64,000 nt of DNA from Asanoa sp. WMMD1127 (GTDB taxonomy: Bacteria; Actinomycetota; Actinomycetes; Mycobacteriales; Micromonosporaceae), in contig NZ_JARUBP010000001.1 of NCBI RefSeq assembly GCF_029626225.1, positions 7,626,001 through 7,690,000 on the forward strand. The letters are read 5' to 3'. Positions within the stretch are counted from its first letter, which is position 1. Every line of letters begins with the position of its first letter. Of this stretch, positions 40,751-48,524 are shown one piece after another. The translations under genes and the position numbers were made by a program. The notes under the pieces are model-generated. The model saw nothing but the letters and a program-made list of their open reading frames with translations. It was not told where the DNA came from and did not search any database.

Positions 40751-41725
40751 TCAGGCCGGCAGCAGGCCGATGGCGGCCTTCGCCCGGTCGACCGTCGCGC
40801 CGGCCGCCGCGCGGGCCCGGGCCGCTCCCGCGCGCAGCACGTCGCGCACGTGGTCGGGCTGTGCGGCGAGCTTGCGGTAGCGGTCCTGGATCGGCGTCAG
40901 CGTGTCGACCACCGCGTCGGCGACCGCCTTCTTCAGCTCGCCGTACCGGTCGAACCCGGCGGCCAGGTCGTCGGGCCGCGCGCCGGTGCAGCCGGCCAGG
41001 ATGTCCAGCAGGTTGGCGACGCCGGGTGAGCCAGCGGGGTCGTACGTCACGGTGGTGCCGGTGTCGGTGACCGCCCGCATCACCTTGCGGCGCACGGCGT
41101 CGGGCTCGTCGAGCAGCCGCAGCGCGCCGGCCGCCGACGAGGTCGACTTGCTCATCTTCTCGGTGGGCGACGACAGGTCCATCACCCGCGCGGCGACCGG
41201 CGGGTTGACCGCCCGCGGCACGGTGAACGTGTCGCCGTAGCGGCCGTTGAACCGGATCGCGATGTCGCGGGCCAGCTCGACGTGCTGGCTCTGGTCGTCG
41301 CCGACCGGCACCTCGTCGGTGTCGTAGAGCAGGATGTCGGCGGCCATCAGGATCGGATAGGTCAGCAGCGACATCCGCACCTGCTGCTGCCGCCGCGACT
41401 TCTCCTTGAACTGGATCATCCGCTGCGCCTCGCCGTAGCCGGTGGCGCACTCGAGCAGGTAGTGCAGCTCCGTGTGCTCGGGCACGTGCGACTGCACCAT
41501 GAACAGGCAGGCGTCGGGGTCCAGCCCGGCCGCCAGCAGCAGGGTAGCGAACTCGAGCGTGCGGTCCCGTACGTCCGCCGGGTCGTGGTCGAGCGTCAGC
41601 GCGTGCAGGTCGGAGATGAACACCACCGTGTCGCCGGTGCCCTCGATGATCGGGCGCAGCGCGCCGAGGTAGTTGCCGAGGTGCAGGTTCCCGGAGGGGG
41701 TGAACCCGGTGAGTCGTCGTGCCAT
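40751..41725 (-). CDS. trpS: Tryptophanyl-tRNA synthetase
   Basis: 324 aa, class I synthetase charging tRNA-Trp. The HIGH-like motif is GNLHLGN (residues 13-19) and the KMSKS motif is KMSKSTSS near 193. Other motifs: FISDLHALT, LLYDTDEVPVGDDQSQHVELARDIA, as in bacterial TrpRS. ATG 41725 with GGGAG upstream. A 12-codon leader peptide with two adjacent Trp codons and several GC-rich hairpins precede it, which points to ribosome-mediated attenuation by Trp-tRNA supply. In Streptomyces such attenuation is known for an auxiliary, indolmycin-resistant TrpRS, so this copy could be auxiliary rather than the only one. Confidence 0.93.
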   Translation of the reverse strand: MARRLTGFTPSGNLHLGNYLGALRPIIEGTGDTVVFISDLHALTLDHDPADVRDRTLEFATLLLAAGLDPDACLFMVQSHVPEHTELHYLLECATGYGEAQRMIQFKEKSRRQQQVRMSLLTYPILMAADILLYDTDEVPVGDDQSQHVELARDIAIRFNGRYGDTFTVPRAVNPPVAARVMDLSSPTEKMSKSTSSAAGALRLLDEPDAVRRKVMRAVTDTGTTVTYDPAGSPGVANLLDILAGCTGARPDDLAAGFDRYGELKKAVADAVVDTLTPIQDRYRKLAAQPDHVRDVLRAGAARARAAAGATVDRAKAAIGLLPA

Positions 41726-41756
41726 CGGTTGGCTCCCGTGGGCTGGGGGCCGCCGT

Positions 41757-41849
41757 GCCCGAGCAGGGCCGCACACACGAACGGCCGCCCGAGCAGGGCG
41801 GCCGCGTGGTGGAATGCGCGCGGATGGGTGTGCCGCCCCGTCAGGGGCG
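41757..41849 (-). promoter_or_regulatory. trpS attenuator region with competing hairpins
   Basis: Minus strand order: CGCCCC/GGGGCG hairpin over the leader stop (41834-41849); a 9-bp stem CGGCCGCCC-TGCTC-GGGCGGCCG (41782-41804) as the likely terminator; then a repeated GCCCTGCTCGGGC at 41757-41769. GCCCTGCTCGGGC also occurs inside the terminator stem (41787-41799), so alternative pairing between copies is possible. Confidence 0.6.
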
Positions 41850-41879
41850 CCACCAGCCGAGCCGAGCGCTGATCCGCAT
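41841..41879 (-). CDS. trpS leader peptide MRISARLGWWRP
   Basis: 12 codons. Trp codons 9 and 10 are adjacent (41855-41850), and the stop TGA lies in the loop of a hairpin. TATCCT (41891-41886) ends 6 nt before the ATG, so the RNA would begin at the leader start codon. A ribosome paused at Trp-Trp would alter folding of the downstream hairpins and let transcription reach trpS, 115 bp on. Confidence 0.82.
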   Translation of the reverse strand: MRISARLGWWRP

Positions 41880-41899
41880 GAGCCGAGGATACGCCACCG

Positions 41900-43021
41900 T
41901 CAGCCCTGCCGGGCGGCGGCCAGCGCGAGGGTGGGATGGCGGAGGTTGTGCCAACCGGTGGCCCGGAGGACGCCCTTCTTGATCATCGCGACCGGGCGGC
42001 CGGTGAGCAGCCGCTCGCGCGGGCGGCCGTCGAGGTCGGTGAACTGCAGGACGCCGTCGGACCGGCCGAGACTGACGCACAGGGCGTCGCCCTTGACGCG
42101 CAAAGGCACCGGCGTACGCCCGGCCCGGCGGGCCGTGATCGCGTGGACGGCGCAGGCGGCGGCGAGGCCACCGGGGCCGCAGCCCATCCGCAGCACCTGC
42201 CCGTCCTGGGTGTGGCCGGCCGCGGCGTCGCCGATGCCGTAGACCTCCGGATGCGACCGCGAGCGCAGGGTGCCGTCGACGAGCATGCGGCCGCGGCGGT
42301 CCACGGCCAGGCCGGCGCGGCGCGCCAGGTCCGGCACCGCGAAGCCGGCGGTCCAGGCGACCGCGTCGGCGGCCACGTGGTCGCCGCCGTCCAGCCGCAC
42401 GCCGCCGGCGTCGACCGCGGTGACCGTGGCGTGCTCCCACACCTGGATGCCCAGTCGGTCGAGCGCGCGGCGAACGTGGTCCCGGCCCCGCTCGGACAGC
42501 CAGTCACCCAACGCGCCGCCGGTGAGGAGCCGCACCGTGCGGTCCGGGTGGGTCTCCGCGAGCTCGGTGGCCGTCTCGAGGCCGGTCGGCCCGGCCCCGA
42601 CCACGGCGACCGTGCCGGCGGTGCGCATCCGTTCGCGCAGCCGCTCCGCCTGCTCGGCCGTGGCCACGGCGTGGGCGTGCGCGGCCGCGCCGGGCACGCC
42701 GGACAGGTCCGCGTGACTGCCGAGCGCGTACACCAGCAGGTCGTAGTGGATCGGCTCGGCGCCGCGGGCCAGCTCCACCTGGCGCGCGGCGAGGTCGAGG
42801 CCGGTGACCTCGTCGACGACCAGCCGGACGCCGGTGCGCCGGAACAGGTCGCGCAACGGCAGGTGACGGGGTCGCCGCCCCGAGGCGAGCTGGTGGTTTC
42901 GCATCCGTTCCACGAACCGGTCGCGGTTGTTGACCACCGTGACGGTCGCGCCGGTGCGCCGGGCGAGCTGCTGGGCCGTCGAGACACCGGTGTAGCCGGC
43001 GCCCAGGACCAGGATGTGCAT
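41900..43021 (-). CDS. NDH-2-like NAD(P)/FAD-dependent oxidoreductase
   Basis: 373 aa. FAD-binding GAGYTGVSTAQQLARR at the N-terminus, second dinucleotide motif VAVVGAGPTGLETATELAE near 145, and VYGIGDAAAG near 270 for FAD. No redox-active Cys pair and no membrane-anchor helix. The layout is that of pyridine-nucleotide oxidoreductases related to type II NADH dehydrogenase. ATG with GGGGAG upstream. The gene follows the ECF41 sigma-factor gene, and an ECF41-like promoter lies in the 69-bp gap, so the sigma factor may drive it. Confidence 0.88.
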   Translation of the reverse strand: MHILVLGAGYTGVSTAQQLARRTGATVTVVNNRDRFVERMRNHQLASGRRPRHLPLRDLFRRTGVRLVVDEVTGLDLAARQVELARGAEPIHYDLLVYALGSHADLSGVPGAAAHAHAVATAEQAERLRERMRTAGTVAVVGAGPTGLETATELAETHPDRTVRLLTGGALGDWLSERGRDHVRRALDRLGIQVWEHATVTAVDAGGVRLDGGDHVAADAVAWTAGFAVPDLARRAGLAVDRRGRMLVDGTLRSRSHPEVYGIGDAAAGHTQDGQVLRMGCGPGGLAAACAVHAITARRAGRTPVPLRVKGDALCVSLGRSDGVLQFTDLDGRPRERLLTGRPVAMIKKGVLRATGWHNLRHPTLALAAARQG

Positions 43022-43052
43022 GACGTTCTCCCCTCGTCGTTCGCACCGGATG

Positions 43053-43079
43053 AACGGGAGAGGACGGCGATCCGTGACA
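43053..43079 (-). promoter_or_regulatory. Candidate ECF41-type promoter
   Basis: On the minus strand TGTCAC (43079-43074), 17 bp, CGTT (43056-43053). ECF41 promoters are described as TGTCACA about 16 bp from CGTC. It lies between the sigma-factor gene and the oxidoreductase gene. Confidence 0.6.
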
Positions 43080-43090
43080 ATGCCCGCGGG

Positions 43091-43972
43091 TTACGTCTCC
43101 TGCTTCGCCAGGAAGGCCAGCTTGTCCGGGTTGGCGATGGTGCGGATGGTGGTGACGCGGTCGCCGTCGAACTCCAGCGCGGTGACGCCGGCGAGCTGAC
43201 CGTCGAGGTGGATGACGAGGGCGGGTTCGCCGTTGACCAGCTCCGGCGTCAGGCGCATCCGGTCGGCGTAGCGGACGAGCAGGAGCAGGTAGCGGACGAC
43301 CTCGTCGCGGCCGACCAGCGGGCGGCGGACCGCCGGGGCCCGGCCGCCGCCGTCGGCCCAGGCGACCACGTCGGCGGCCAGCATCCGCTCCAACGCCGGC
43401 ACGTCGCCGCGCAGCGTGGCGTCGAGGAACTGGTCGAGGAGCTTGCGATGCTGCTCGGCCGGCGGGCTGAACCGCTTGCGGTCGGCGGAGACGTGCTGCT
43501 GGGCCCGGCGGTAGAGCTGCCGGACGTGCGGCTCCGTCGCGTCGAGGATCTCGGCGATCTCGCGGTGGCTGTGCCCGAACGCCTCCCGCAGCACGAACAC
43601 GGCGCGCTCGGGCGGGGTGAGCCGTTCGAGCAGCACCAGCATGCCGAGCGACAGCGACTCGCGCTGCACCACGGTCTCCAGCGGGTCGAGCGCGCCGCCG
43701 CCGGTGCGGACCGGCTCGGGCAGCCACGGCCCGACGTAGCGTTCCCGCTGCGCCCGGGCCGACGTGAGCCGGTCGAGACAGAGGTTGGTGACCACTTTGG
43801 TCAGCCACGCCTCGGGCGAGACGGCGAAGTCGCCGCGTTCCCACCGCAGCCAGGCGTCCTGCACGACGTCCTCGGCCTCGGACGCCTCGCCCAGCATCCG
43901 GTAGGCCACCCCGAACAACCGCCGCCGGTTGGCCTCGAACCGCTCCACCCGTTCCCGCGTCACCCCCACCAT
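43091..43972 (-). CDS. sigJ: ECF41-group sigma factor with SnoaL-like C-terminal domain (SigJ type)
   Basis: 293 aa. Sigma region 2 (FEANRRRLFGVAYRMLGEASEAEDVVQDAWLRW, about 12-75), sigma region 4 (LERLTPPERAVFVLREAFGHSHREIAEILDATEPHVRQLYRRAQQHV, about 115-165), then an NTF2/SnoaL domain (about 175-285) that replaces an anti-sigma factor and tunes activity. Known ECF41 loci pair the factor with a carboxymuconolactone decarboxylase, oxidoreductase or epimerase. Here the partner is the FAD oxidoreductase downstream. It starts 9 bp after an upstream secreted-protein gene. GTG 43963 is an alternative start. Confidence 0.92.
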   Translation of the reverse strand: MVGVTRERVERFEANRRRLFGVAYRMLGEASEAEDVVQDAWLRWERGDFAVSPEAWLTKVVTNLCLDRLTSARAQRERYVGPWLPEPVRTGGGALDPLETVVQRESLSLGMLVLLERLTPPERAVFVLREAFGHSHREIAEILDATEPHVRQLYRRAQQHVSADRKRFSPPAEQHRKLLDQFLDATLRGDVPALERMLAADVVAWADGGGRAPAVRRPLVGRDEVVRYLLLLVRYADRMRLTPELVNGEPALVIHLDGQLAGVTALEFDGDRVTTIRTIANPDKLAFLAKQET

Positions 43973-43981
43973 TAAAGGGGG

Positions 43982-44932
43982 TCAGCAGTAGCCCTCGTGG
44001 AGGAAGGCCCGTTGGCCGGGCTCGCCGAGGTCGAGCGGGAGGTCGACGTGGCTCGGCAGGTCGTCGAGGGCGGTGTTGGGCAGGACGAACTCGCGGCCCG
44101 TGTAGCGCTGGCGGACGGTCTGCTCGGCGGCCGGGGCGCAGACGAACGGGTCGGCGTAGGTGTTGTAGCCGCGGCCGACGCCCGTGTTGAGGAAGCCGGC
44201 GTCCTGGCACTGGTAGAGGACCGCGCGCAGGGCGGCGGCGTTGCGCGGGCCCGCGTAGCCGGTGGCGACGTTGGCGAAGCACTGGTCGGAGTCGGCGCCC
44301 TCGTACGGCGACGGTCCGGCGGCGGCCAGCGCGGCGAGGAAGTCCGCGTCGCAGCCGATCTCCGCCGCGGGCCAGGCGCCGGCCAGCAGCGCGTCGCGCC
44401 GGCAACCGGTGACGTCCTCGAACGCGTCGACCACGTCCGCCGACCGGTCGATGCTCCGGTAGGCCCGCTCGAGCTCGCGCAGCGCCGACCGCGGGAAGTC
44501 CAGCGGGGCCAGGCGGAACCACTCCGCGAACGTCGGCACCCGGGCGTGGACGCCGTGCGGAAGCGTGTAGACCGCGAGGTCCGTGGGATAGGGCCAGGTC
44601 TCCAGGCCGGGATAGCCGACGTACGAGAGGATCCCGATGCCGACCAACGCCGGCTCGTCGCCGTAGTCGCGGCGCAGTCGCAGGTAGGCCTCGAGGTTGG
44701 CGCTCGAACCGGCCCAGGCGTACGCGAAGCCCTCGGGGTAGAGATGGGTGTCACCGCGGCCGTGCGTGGTGCCGAACAGCGTCGGCGCGACGCAGCGCAC
44801 CTCGCGCGCCTCCCACGCGGCCTGGTATTGCGCCGGTGTGCTGATGCACCGCTGGCCGGCGGTGGCGGGCGAGGCCACGAACAGGCTGCCGGCCGCGACC
44901 ACGAGGGCGAGGAGCATCCGCGGGTGCTTCAT
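43982..44932 (-). CDS. Secreted hypothetical protein
   Basis: 316 aa from ATG 44932 with GGGAG upstream. A Sec signal (KHPRMLLALVVAAGSLFVASPATAG) is cleaved about residue 25. The mature part has at least seven cysteines, suggesting disulfides outside the cell, and blocks such as LYPEGFAYAWAGSSANLEAYLRLRRDYG and QCFANVATGYAGPRNAAALRAVLYQCQDAGF. No known domain recognised. It lies between the endonuclease (10 bp upstream) and the sigma factor (9 bp downstream). Confidence 0.7.
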   Translation of the reverse strand: MKHPRMLLALVVAAGSLFVASPATAGQRCISTPAQYQAAWEAREVRCVAPTLFGTTHGRGDTHLYPEGFAYAWAGSSANLEAYLRLRRDYGDEPALVGIGILSYVGYPGLETWPYPTDLAVYTLPHGVHARVPTFAEWFRLAPLDFPRSALRELERAYRSIDRSADVVDAFEDVTGCRRDALLAGAWPAAEIGCDADFLAALAAAGPSPYEGADSDQCFANVATGYAGPRNAAALRAVLYQCQDAGFLNTGVGRGYNTYADPFVCAPAAEQTVRQRYTGREFVLPNTALDDLPSHVDLPLDLGEPGQRAFLHEGYC

Positions 44933-44942
44933 CGACGACTCC

Positions 44943-45785
44943 CTAGAGCTTGACGTCGTGCAGATCGAAGATCTCATATCTTTCGGCGCCTCGCTGGACC
45001 GGCGCGGTCGGGTCGTAGTCGGGCAGCGGGCCGAAACCCAGGCCGGTGCGGGCCGCCACGTGCCGGACCGAGGTCTGGAAGGTCCGGTAGGGGCCGAGCG
45101 GCGGGCTGCGGTCCAGATCGCTCAGCAGGTCGGTCTGCTCGATCAGGTACGCGGTCGCGTGGACGGCCGCGCCGTCGGTGGCCACGGCGACGACCTTCCA
45201 GTACGCGCGGGGCAGCCGTACGCCGCGGTAGATCGGGTCGTCCGGGTCGAGAATCGGTCCGGTGTAGACGTTGGCCCGCAGGCGCTGGTCGGCCACGGTG
45301 GTGAGGATGTAGTCCTCGAGGCCCTGCCACGTCGCGTTGTTCTGGTTGAAGTCGCGGTGCTGCGGCGCGCAGTTGCTGAAGTGGTAGGTGTCGGCGACCG
45401 CGGCCGCCGCCTCGTCGCGCGTGTCGCCCCAGAGCTGGTCGGCGCGCCGGGTCAGGTGGCCGCGGTCGAGGTCGTTGCCGGCGTAGAGGTCCTCGCCCGT
45501 CTGCGCCGCCGGCAGCCGCGGATCGACGATCCAGCGGTCGCCCGACGTGACGTGGGTGAACCGGCGCCGGCCGTCGAGGTTGGCCGCCGACAAGATCGCC
45601 AGCCGGCGACGGGCGTGCATGACGACGCTGAAGTGGTGGTAGCGCAGCACGCCGTCGGGCGCCGCCGGCCCGGTCGCGGCGTCCGCGACGTCGAGGGTGG
45701 GCAGCGCGAGCCGGCGGCCGAGGAAGTCGGGGTCGAACCCGCTCCGCCCCGCGTAGTGGGGATCGACGCGCAGGTGGTCGTCCAC
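44943..45785 (-). CDS. DNA/RNA non-specific endonuclease (NucA/NUC family)
   Basis: 280 aa from GTG 45785; TAGAGT ends 7 nt before it. The core has HHFSVVMHARRRLAILSAANLDG, the catalytic GNDLDRGHLTRRADQLWGD (His of DRGH) and YHFSNCAPQHRDFNQNNATWQGLEDYI, where Asn binds Mg. This beta-beta-alpha-metal nuclease cuts DNA and RNA without sequence preference. No signal peptide is visible even from the longer start at 45821, so it may act inside the cell or be exported by another route. It heads a tight run with the secreted protein and sigma-factor genes. Confidence 0.88.
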   Translation of the reverse strand: MDDHLRVDPHYAGRSGFDPDFLGRRLALPTLDVADAATGPAAPDGVLRYHHFSVVMHARRRLAILSAANLDGRRRFTHVTSGDRWIVDPRLPAAQTGEDLYAGNDLDRGHLTRRADQLWGDTRDEAAAAVADTYHFSNCAPQHRDFNQNNATWQGLEDYILTTVADQRLRANVYTGPILDPDDPIYRGVRLPRAYWKVVAVATDGAAVHATAYLIEQTDLLSDLDRSPPLGPYRTFQTSVRHVAARTGLGFGPLPDYDPTAPVQRGAERYEIFDLHDVKL

Positions 45786-45881
45786 GCGAGGGACTCTACG
45801 ACCGCGGGCCGCGCCTGCCATCCGTTGTGGCGCGCACCGGACTCGACGGCCGCCCGGCGAAGCGTCCCGGCAAGGTGACGC

Positions 45882-46310
45882 TCAGACCCGCGCGACCATC
45901 TTGACCTCGACCAGCTGGCCCGGGATGGCCAGCCGGGTCACGCCGACCAGGGTGCTGGCCACCTGCGGGTCCTCGCGCCCGTAGGCGGCCTTGCGGACCG
46001 GGCCGGCGGCGGCGAAGGCCGCGTCGATGTCGAGCGCGTAGACGGTCTCCTCCACGACGTCGTCCATCGACGCGCCGAAGCGGCGCAGCAGGACGTCGGC
46101 GTTGTGGTACGCCTGTTGCATCTGCTGACCCATGTTCCCGGCGTCCGTCACCTGGCCGTCCTGGTCGAGCGGGGCCAGGCCCAGGATCTCCGATCCGTCG
46201 TTGGCGACCTGTCCGGCCAGATAGATGGTGTCGCCGCGTTTGACGGCCTGGACATAGCCGTACGACTCCTCCCACGGCACACCGAAGTTCTCGACCCGCG
46301 ATGCGGACAT
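45882..46310 (-). CDS. RidA (YjgF/YER057c) family protein
   Basis: 142 aa. VPWEESYGYVQAVKRGDTIYLAGQVANDG, then QMQQAYHNADVLLRRFGASMDDVVEETVYALD, and PQVASTLVGVTRLAIPGQLVEVKMVARV. RidA proteins are homotrimers that hydrolyse reactive enamines/imines from PLP enzymes; the critical Arg of true RidA (usually in the ...R.A motif) aligns with TRLAIPGQLVEV. ATG 46310 with GGGAGG upstream. Single-gene unit. Confidence 0.88.
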   Translation of the reverse strand: MSASRVENFGVPWEESYGYVQAVKRGDTIYLAGQVANDGSEILGLAPLDQDGQVTDAGNMGQQMQQAYHNADVLLRRFGASMDDVVEETVYALDIDAAFAAAGPVRKAAYGREDPQVASTLVGVTRLAIPGQLVEVKMVARV

Positions 46311-46376
46311 GGCGGTTCCCTCCCTGAGTTGATCTCGCTCGTATTGACGCCACGTCGCGATCCAAACCCCTCGCGG

Positions 46377-46850
46377 TCAGGTGTTGTCGGTCGGCGCCAG
46401 TTCGATGCGGACCCGTCCGTCGACGCCGGCGAGCCCGGAGTCGACGGCGCCCAGGCGGATCAGGCCGGGGTCCGGCACCTGCTGGCCCAGGTCGGCGTAG
46501 TAGATGGCGATCACGTCGGTACGCGGCCAGAAGTAGATCTCGCCGGGCACCGGATCGTGGACCGGCCGGCTGCCCTCGACGGTGATCGTGGCCGGGAGCC
46601 GGCCGGACTTCGCCTGCCCCCAGACGTCCCGCAGCTCCACCGTCACCGGCAGCAGCGCGGCGAACTGGCGTGCCTCGGACGTGTCGACCAACGTCGCGGT
46701 GGCCGTGCCGCCGGCGTGCGACAACACGAGCGCGACCGCGCCGACGGGGCGCGACCGGACCGGGGCGGCCACGCCGGTGGTCGTGCACCCGGCGGCCACG
46801 GCGGCGACGCAGGCGGCGGCCAGCAGGCGCACGGTGCGTGCGGCGTTCAT
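46377..46850 (-). CDS. Cyclophilin-like-fold lipoprotein
   Basis: 157 aa. Lipoprotein signal with lipobox VAAGC (Cys22). The mature part, with ATATLVDTSEARQFAALLPVTVELRDVWGQAKSGRLP and PVPGEIYFWPRTDVIAIYYADLGQ...GLIRLGAVDSGL, matches the small cyclophilin-like_2 (DUF) fold found in many bacteria, without known proline isomerase activity. Divergent from an XRE-MmyB regulator with about 100 bp between starts, so co-regulation is plausible. Confidence 0.82.
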   Translation of the reverse strand: MNAARTVRLLAAACVAAVAAGCTTTGVAAPVRSRPVGAVALVLSHAGGTATATLVDTSEARQFAALLPVTVELRDVWGQAKSGRLPATITVEGSRPVHDPVPGEIYFWPRTDVIAIYYADLGQQVPDPGLIRLGAVDSGLAGVDGRVRIELAPTDNT

Positions 46851-46951
46851 GCCGTCCAGCAGACCGCCGCGGCGGCGGCCGCGGAAGTCACCGCCGAAGG
46901 GTGTACCAGCAGTACGTGTCTGTCGCGCGCGGGCCGTCGTACCGTCGTCGC

Positions 46952-47821
46952 ATGGACAACCGAGTCGAGGTGCGCGAGTTCCTCACCTCACGGCGCGCGA
47001 AGGTCAGCCCGGAGCGGGCCGGCCTGCCGACCGCGGGGCGACGCCGGGTGCCGGGCCTGCGGCGCAGCGAGGTCGCGGCGCTGGCGGGCATGAGCGTGGA
47101 GTACTACGCGAAGCTGGAGCGCGGCTCGCTCGCCGGCGTCTCGCCCGGTGTCCTGGACGCGATCGCCCGCGCCCTGCGGCTCGACGACGCCGAACGCGTG
47201 CACCTGCTGCGCCTGGCCCACGAGGCCGACGGCAGCAACGCGGTGCTGCGCCCGCGCCGGCGGCCCGGACAGCAGGTCCGGCCCAGTCTGCAGTGGACAC
47301 TCGACGCCATCACCACGGCGCCGGCAATCCTGAGCAACGGCCGGATGAACATCGTCGCGGCCAACCAGCTCGGTCGGGCCATGTACGTCGACCACTACGC
47401 GGACGGCGGCAACCCGCCGAACTTCGCCCGGTTCATCTTCCTCGACGGCCGTGCGGACCGCTTCTACCCGGACTGGGGGCTCGCGGCGGACACGTGCGTG
47501 GCCAACCTGCGCACGTCGGCGGCGAAGGACCCGCACGACAAGGGCATCCACGACCTCGTCGGCGAGCTGTCCACCCGCAGCGACGAGTTCCGGCGCCGCT
47601 GGGGCGCGCACGACGTCCGCACCCACGGCGCGGGGCGGAAGCACTTCCACCATCACATCGTGGGCGACCTCGACCTGGCGTACGACAGCATGGACCTGCG
47701 CGCCGACCACGACCTGGCGCTGACCGTCTACACGGCGGAGCCTGGCTCGCCGACGCACGACGCCCTGCGGCTGCTCGCCACGTGGGCCGCCTCCGCCTCC
47801 GCCGGCGTTCCCGCCGGGTGA
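46952..47821 (+). CDS. XRE-family regulator with MmyB-like ligand domain
   Basis: 289 aa. The N-terminal HTH reads RRRVPGLRRSEVAALAGMSVEYYAKLERGSLAGVSPGVLDAIARALRLDDAER, the signature of this actinobacterial group. The C-terminal PAS-like MmyB domain (about 110-275) has APAILSNGRMNIVAANQLGRAMYVDHY and FHHHIVGDLDLAYDSMDL. Relatives repress neighbouring reductase or hydrolase genes and may sense fatty acids. TACCGT (46940-46945) ends 6 nt before the ATG (leaderless). Confidence 0.9.
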   Translation: MDNRVEVREFLTSRRAKVSPERAGLPTAGRRRVPGLRRSEVAALAGMSVEYYAKLERGSLAGVSPGVLDAIARALRLDDAERVHLLRLAHEADGSNAVLRPRRRPGQQVRPSLQWTLDAITTAPAILSNGRMNIVAANQLGRAMYVDHYADGGNPPNFARFIFLDGRADRFYPDWGLAADTCVANLRTSAAKDPHDKGIHDLVGELSTRSDEFRRRWGAHDVRTHGAGRKHFHHHIVGDLDLAYDSMDLRADHDLALTVYTAEPGSPTHDALRLLATWAASASAGVPAG

Positions 47822-47827
47822 CGACCG

Positions 47828-48469
47828 TCAGGCATGTGCCACGCCGGCGATCTGCGTGTTGAACGGGATGAACGGCGTGTGCAGTCGGAACGGCTCGATG
47901 TCGACGCGGGCGAAACCGGCGGCGCGCAGCAGGCCGGCCAGGTCCCGTTCGCACGAGCAGCCCTCAAAGGTCCACGCCCAGGGCCGGCGCAGCGCCCGTT
48001 GGAGAGCGCGGGTGGGCGTGCCGGGCCGGGCGGCGACGTGTTCCACGAAGCGGAAGGTGCCGCCGGGGCGCAGGATGCGGCGGATCTCGGCCAGCACCTC
48101 CGCGGGGTCGGCCACCGTGCACAGCACCAGCGAGGAGATCACGCTGTCGACGCTGTCGTCGGGGAGGTCGGTCCGCTCCGCGAGCCGTTCGCGGAGGTCG
48201 AGGCGCACACCGTGGCGCGCGGCCGCCGCCCGCAGCCGGCGGTGCATCGGGACGTTGGGCTCGACGGCCACGAGCGTCGAACCGGGGCGCAGGTAACGGA
48301 GGTTGGCGCCCACGCCGGAGCCCAGCTCGACGACGGTGTGCGGCAGCTCGGAGTACACCCGGCGTTTGTGCCGGCGCAGGTTCCACTCGATGAACGGGCC
48401 CAGCGGGCTGAAGAACGCGGCGTTGAAGGGCCCTCGCGCCCGGTGCACCTCGAAGACGTCGTCGGTCAC
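47828..48469 (-). CDS. Class I SAM-dependent methyltransferase (Methyltransf_11)
   Basis: 213 aa. HTVVELGSGVGANLRYLRPGSTLVAVEPNVPMHRRLR gives SAM motifs I and II; then LPDDSVDSVISSLVLCTVADPAEVLAEIRRILRPGGTFRFVEHV. C-terminal WTFEGCSCERDLAGLLRAAGF and PFIPFNTQIAGVA resemble METTL7/phospholipid-type methyltransferases. GTG start. It is convergent with the XRE regulator, 6 bp apart. Confidence 0.85.
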   Translation of the reverse strand: MTDDVFEVHRARGPFNAAFFSPLGPFIEWNLRRHKRRVYSELPHTVVELGSGVGANLRYLRPGSTLVAVEPNVPMHRRLRAAAARHGVRLDLRERLAERTDLPDDSVDSVISSLVLCTVADPAEVLAEIRRILRPGGTFRFVEHVAARPGTPTRALQRALRRPWAWTFEGCSCERDLAGLLRAAGFARVDIEPFRLHTPFIPFNTQIAGVAHA

Positions 48470-48524
48470 AGCCGCAACTCTGCGCCGGTCGGGCGGCCCG
48501 GTCAGGCGGGGAAATACCCCACTT

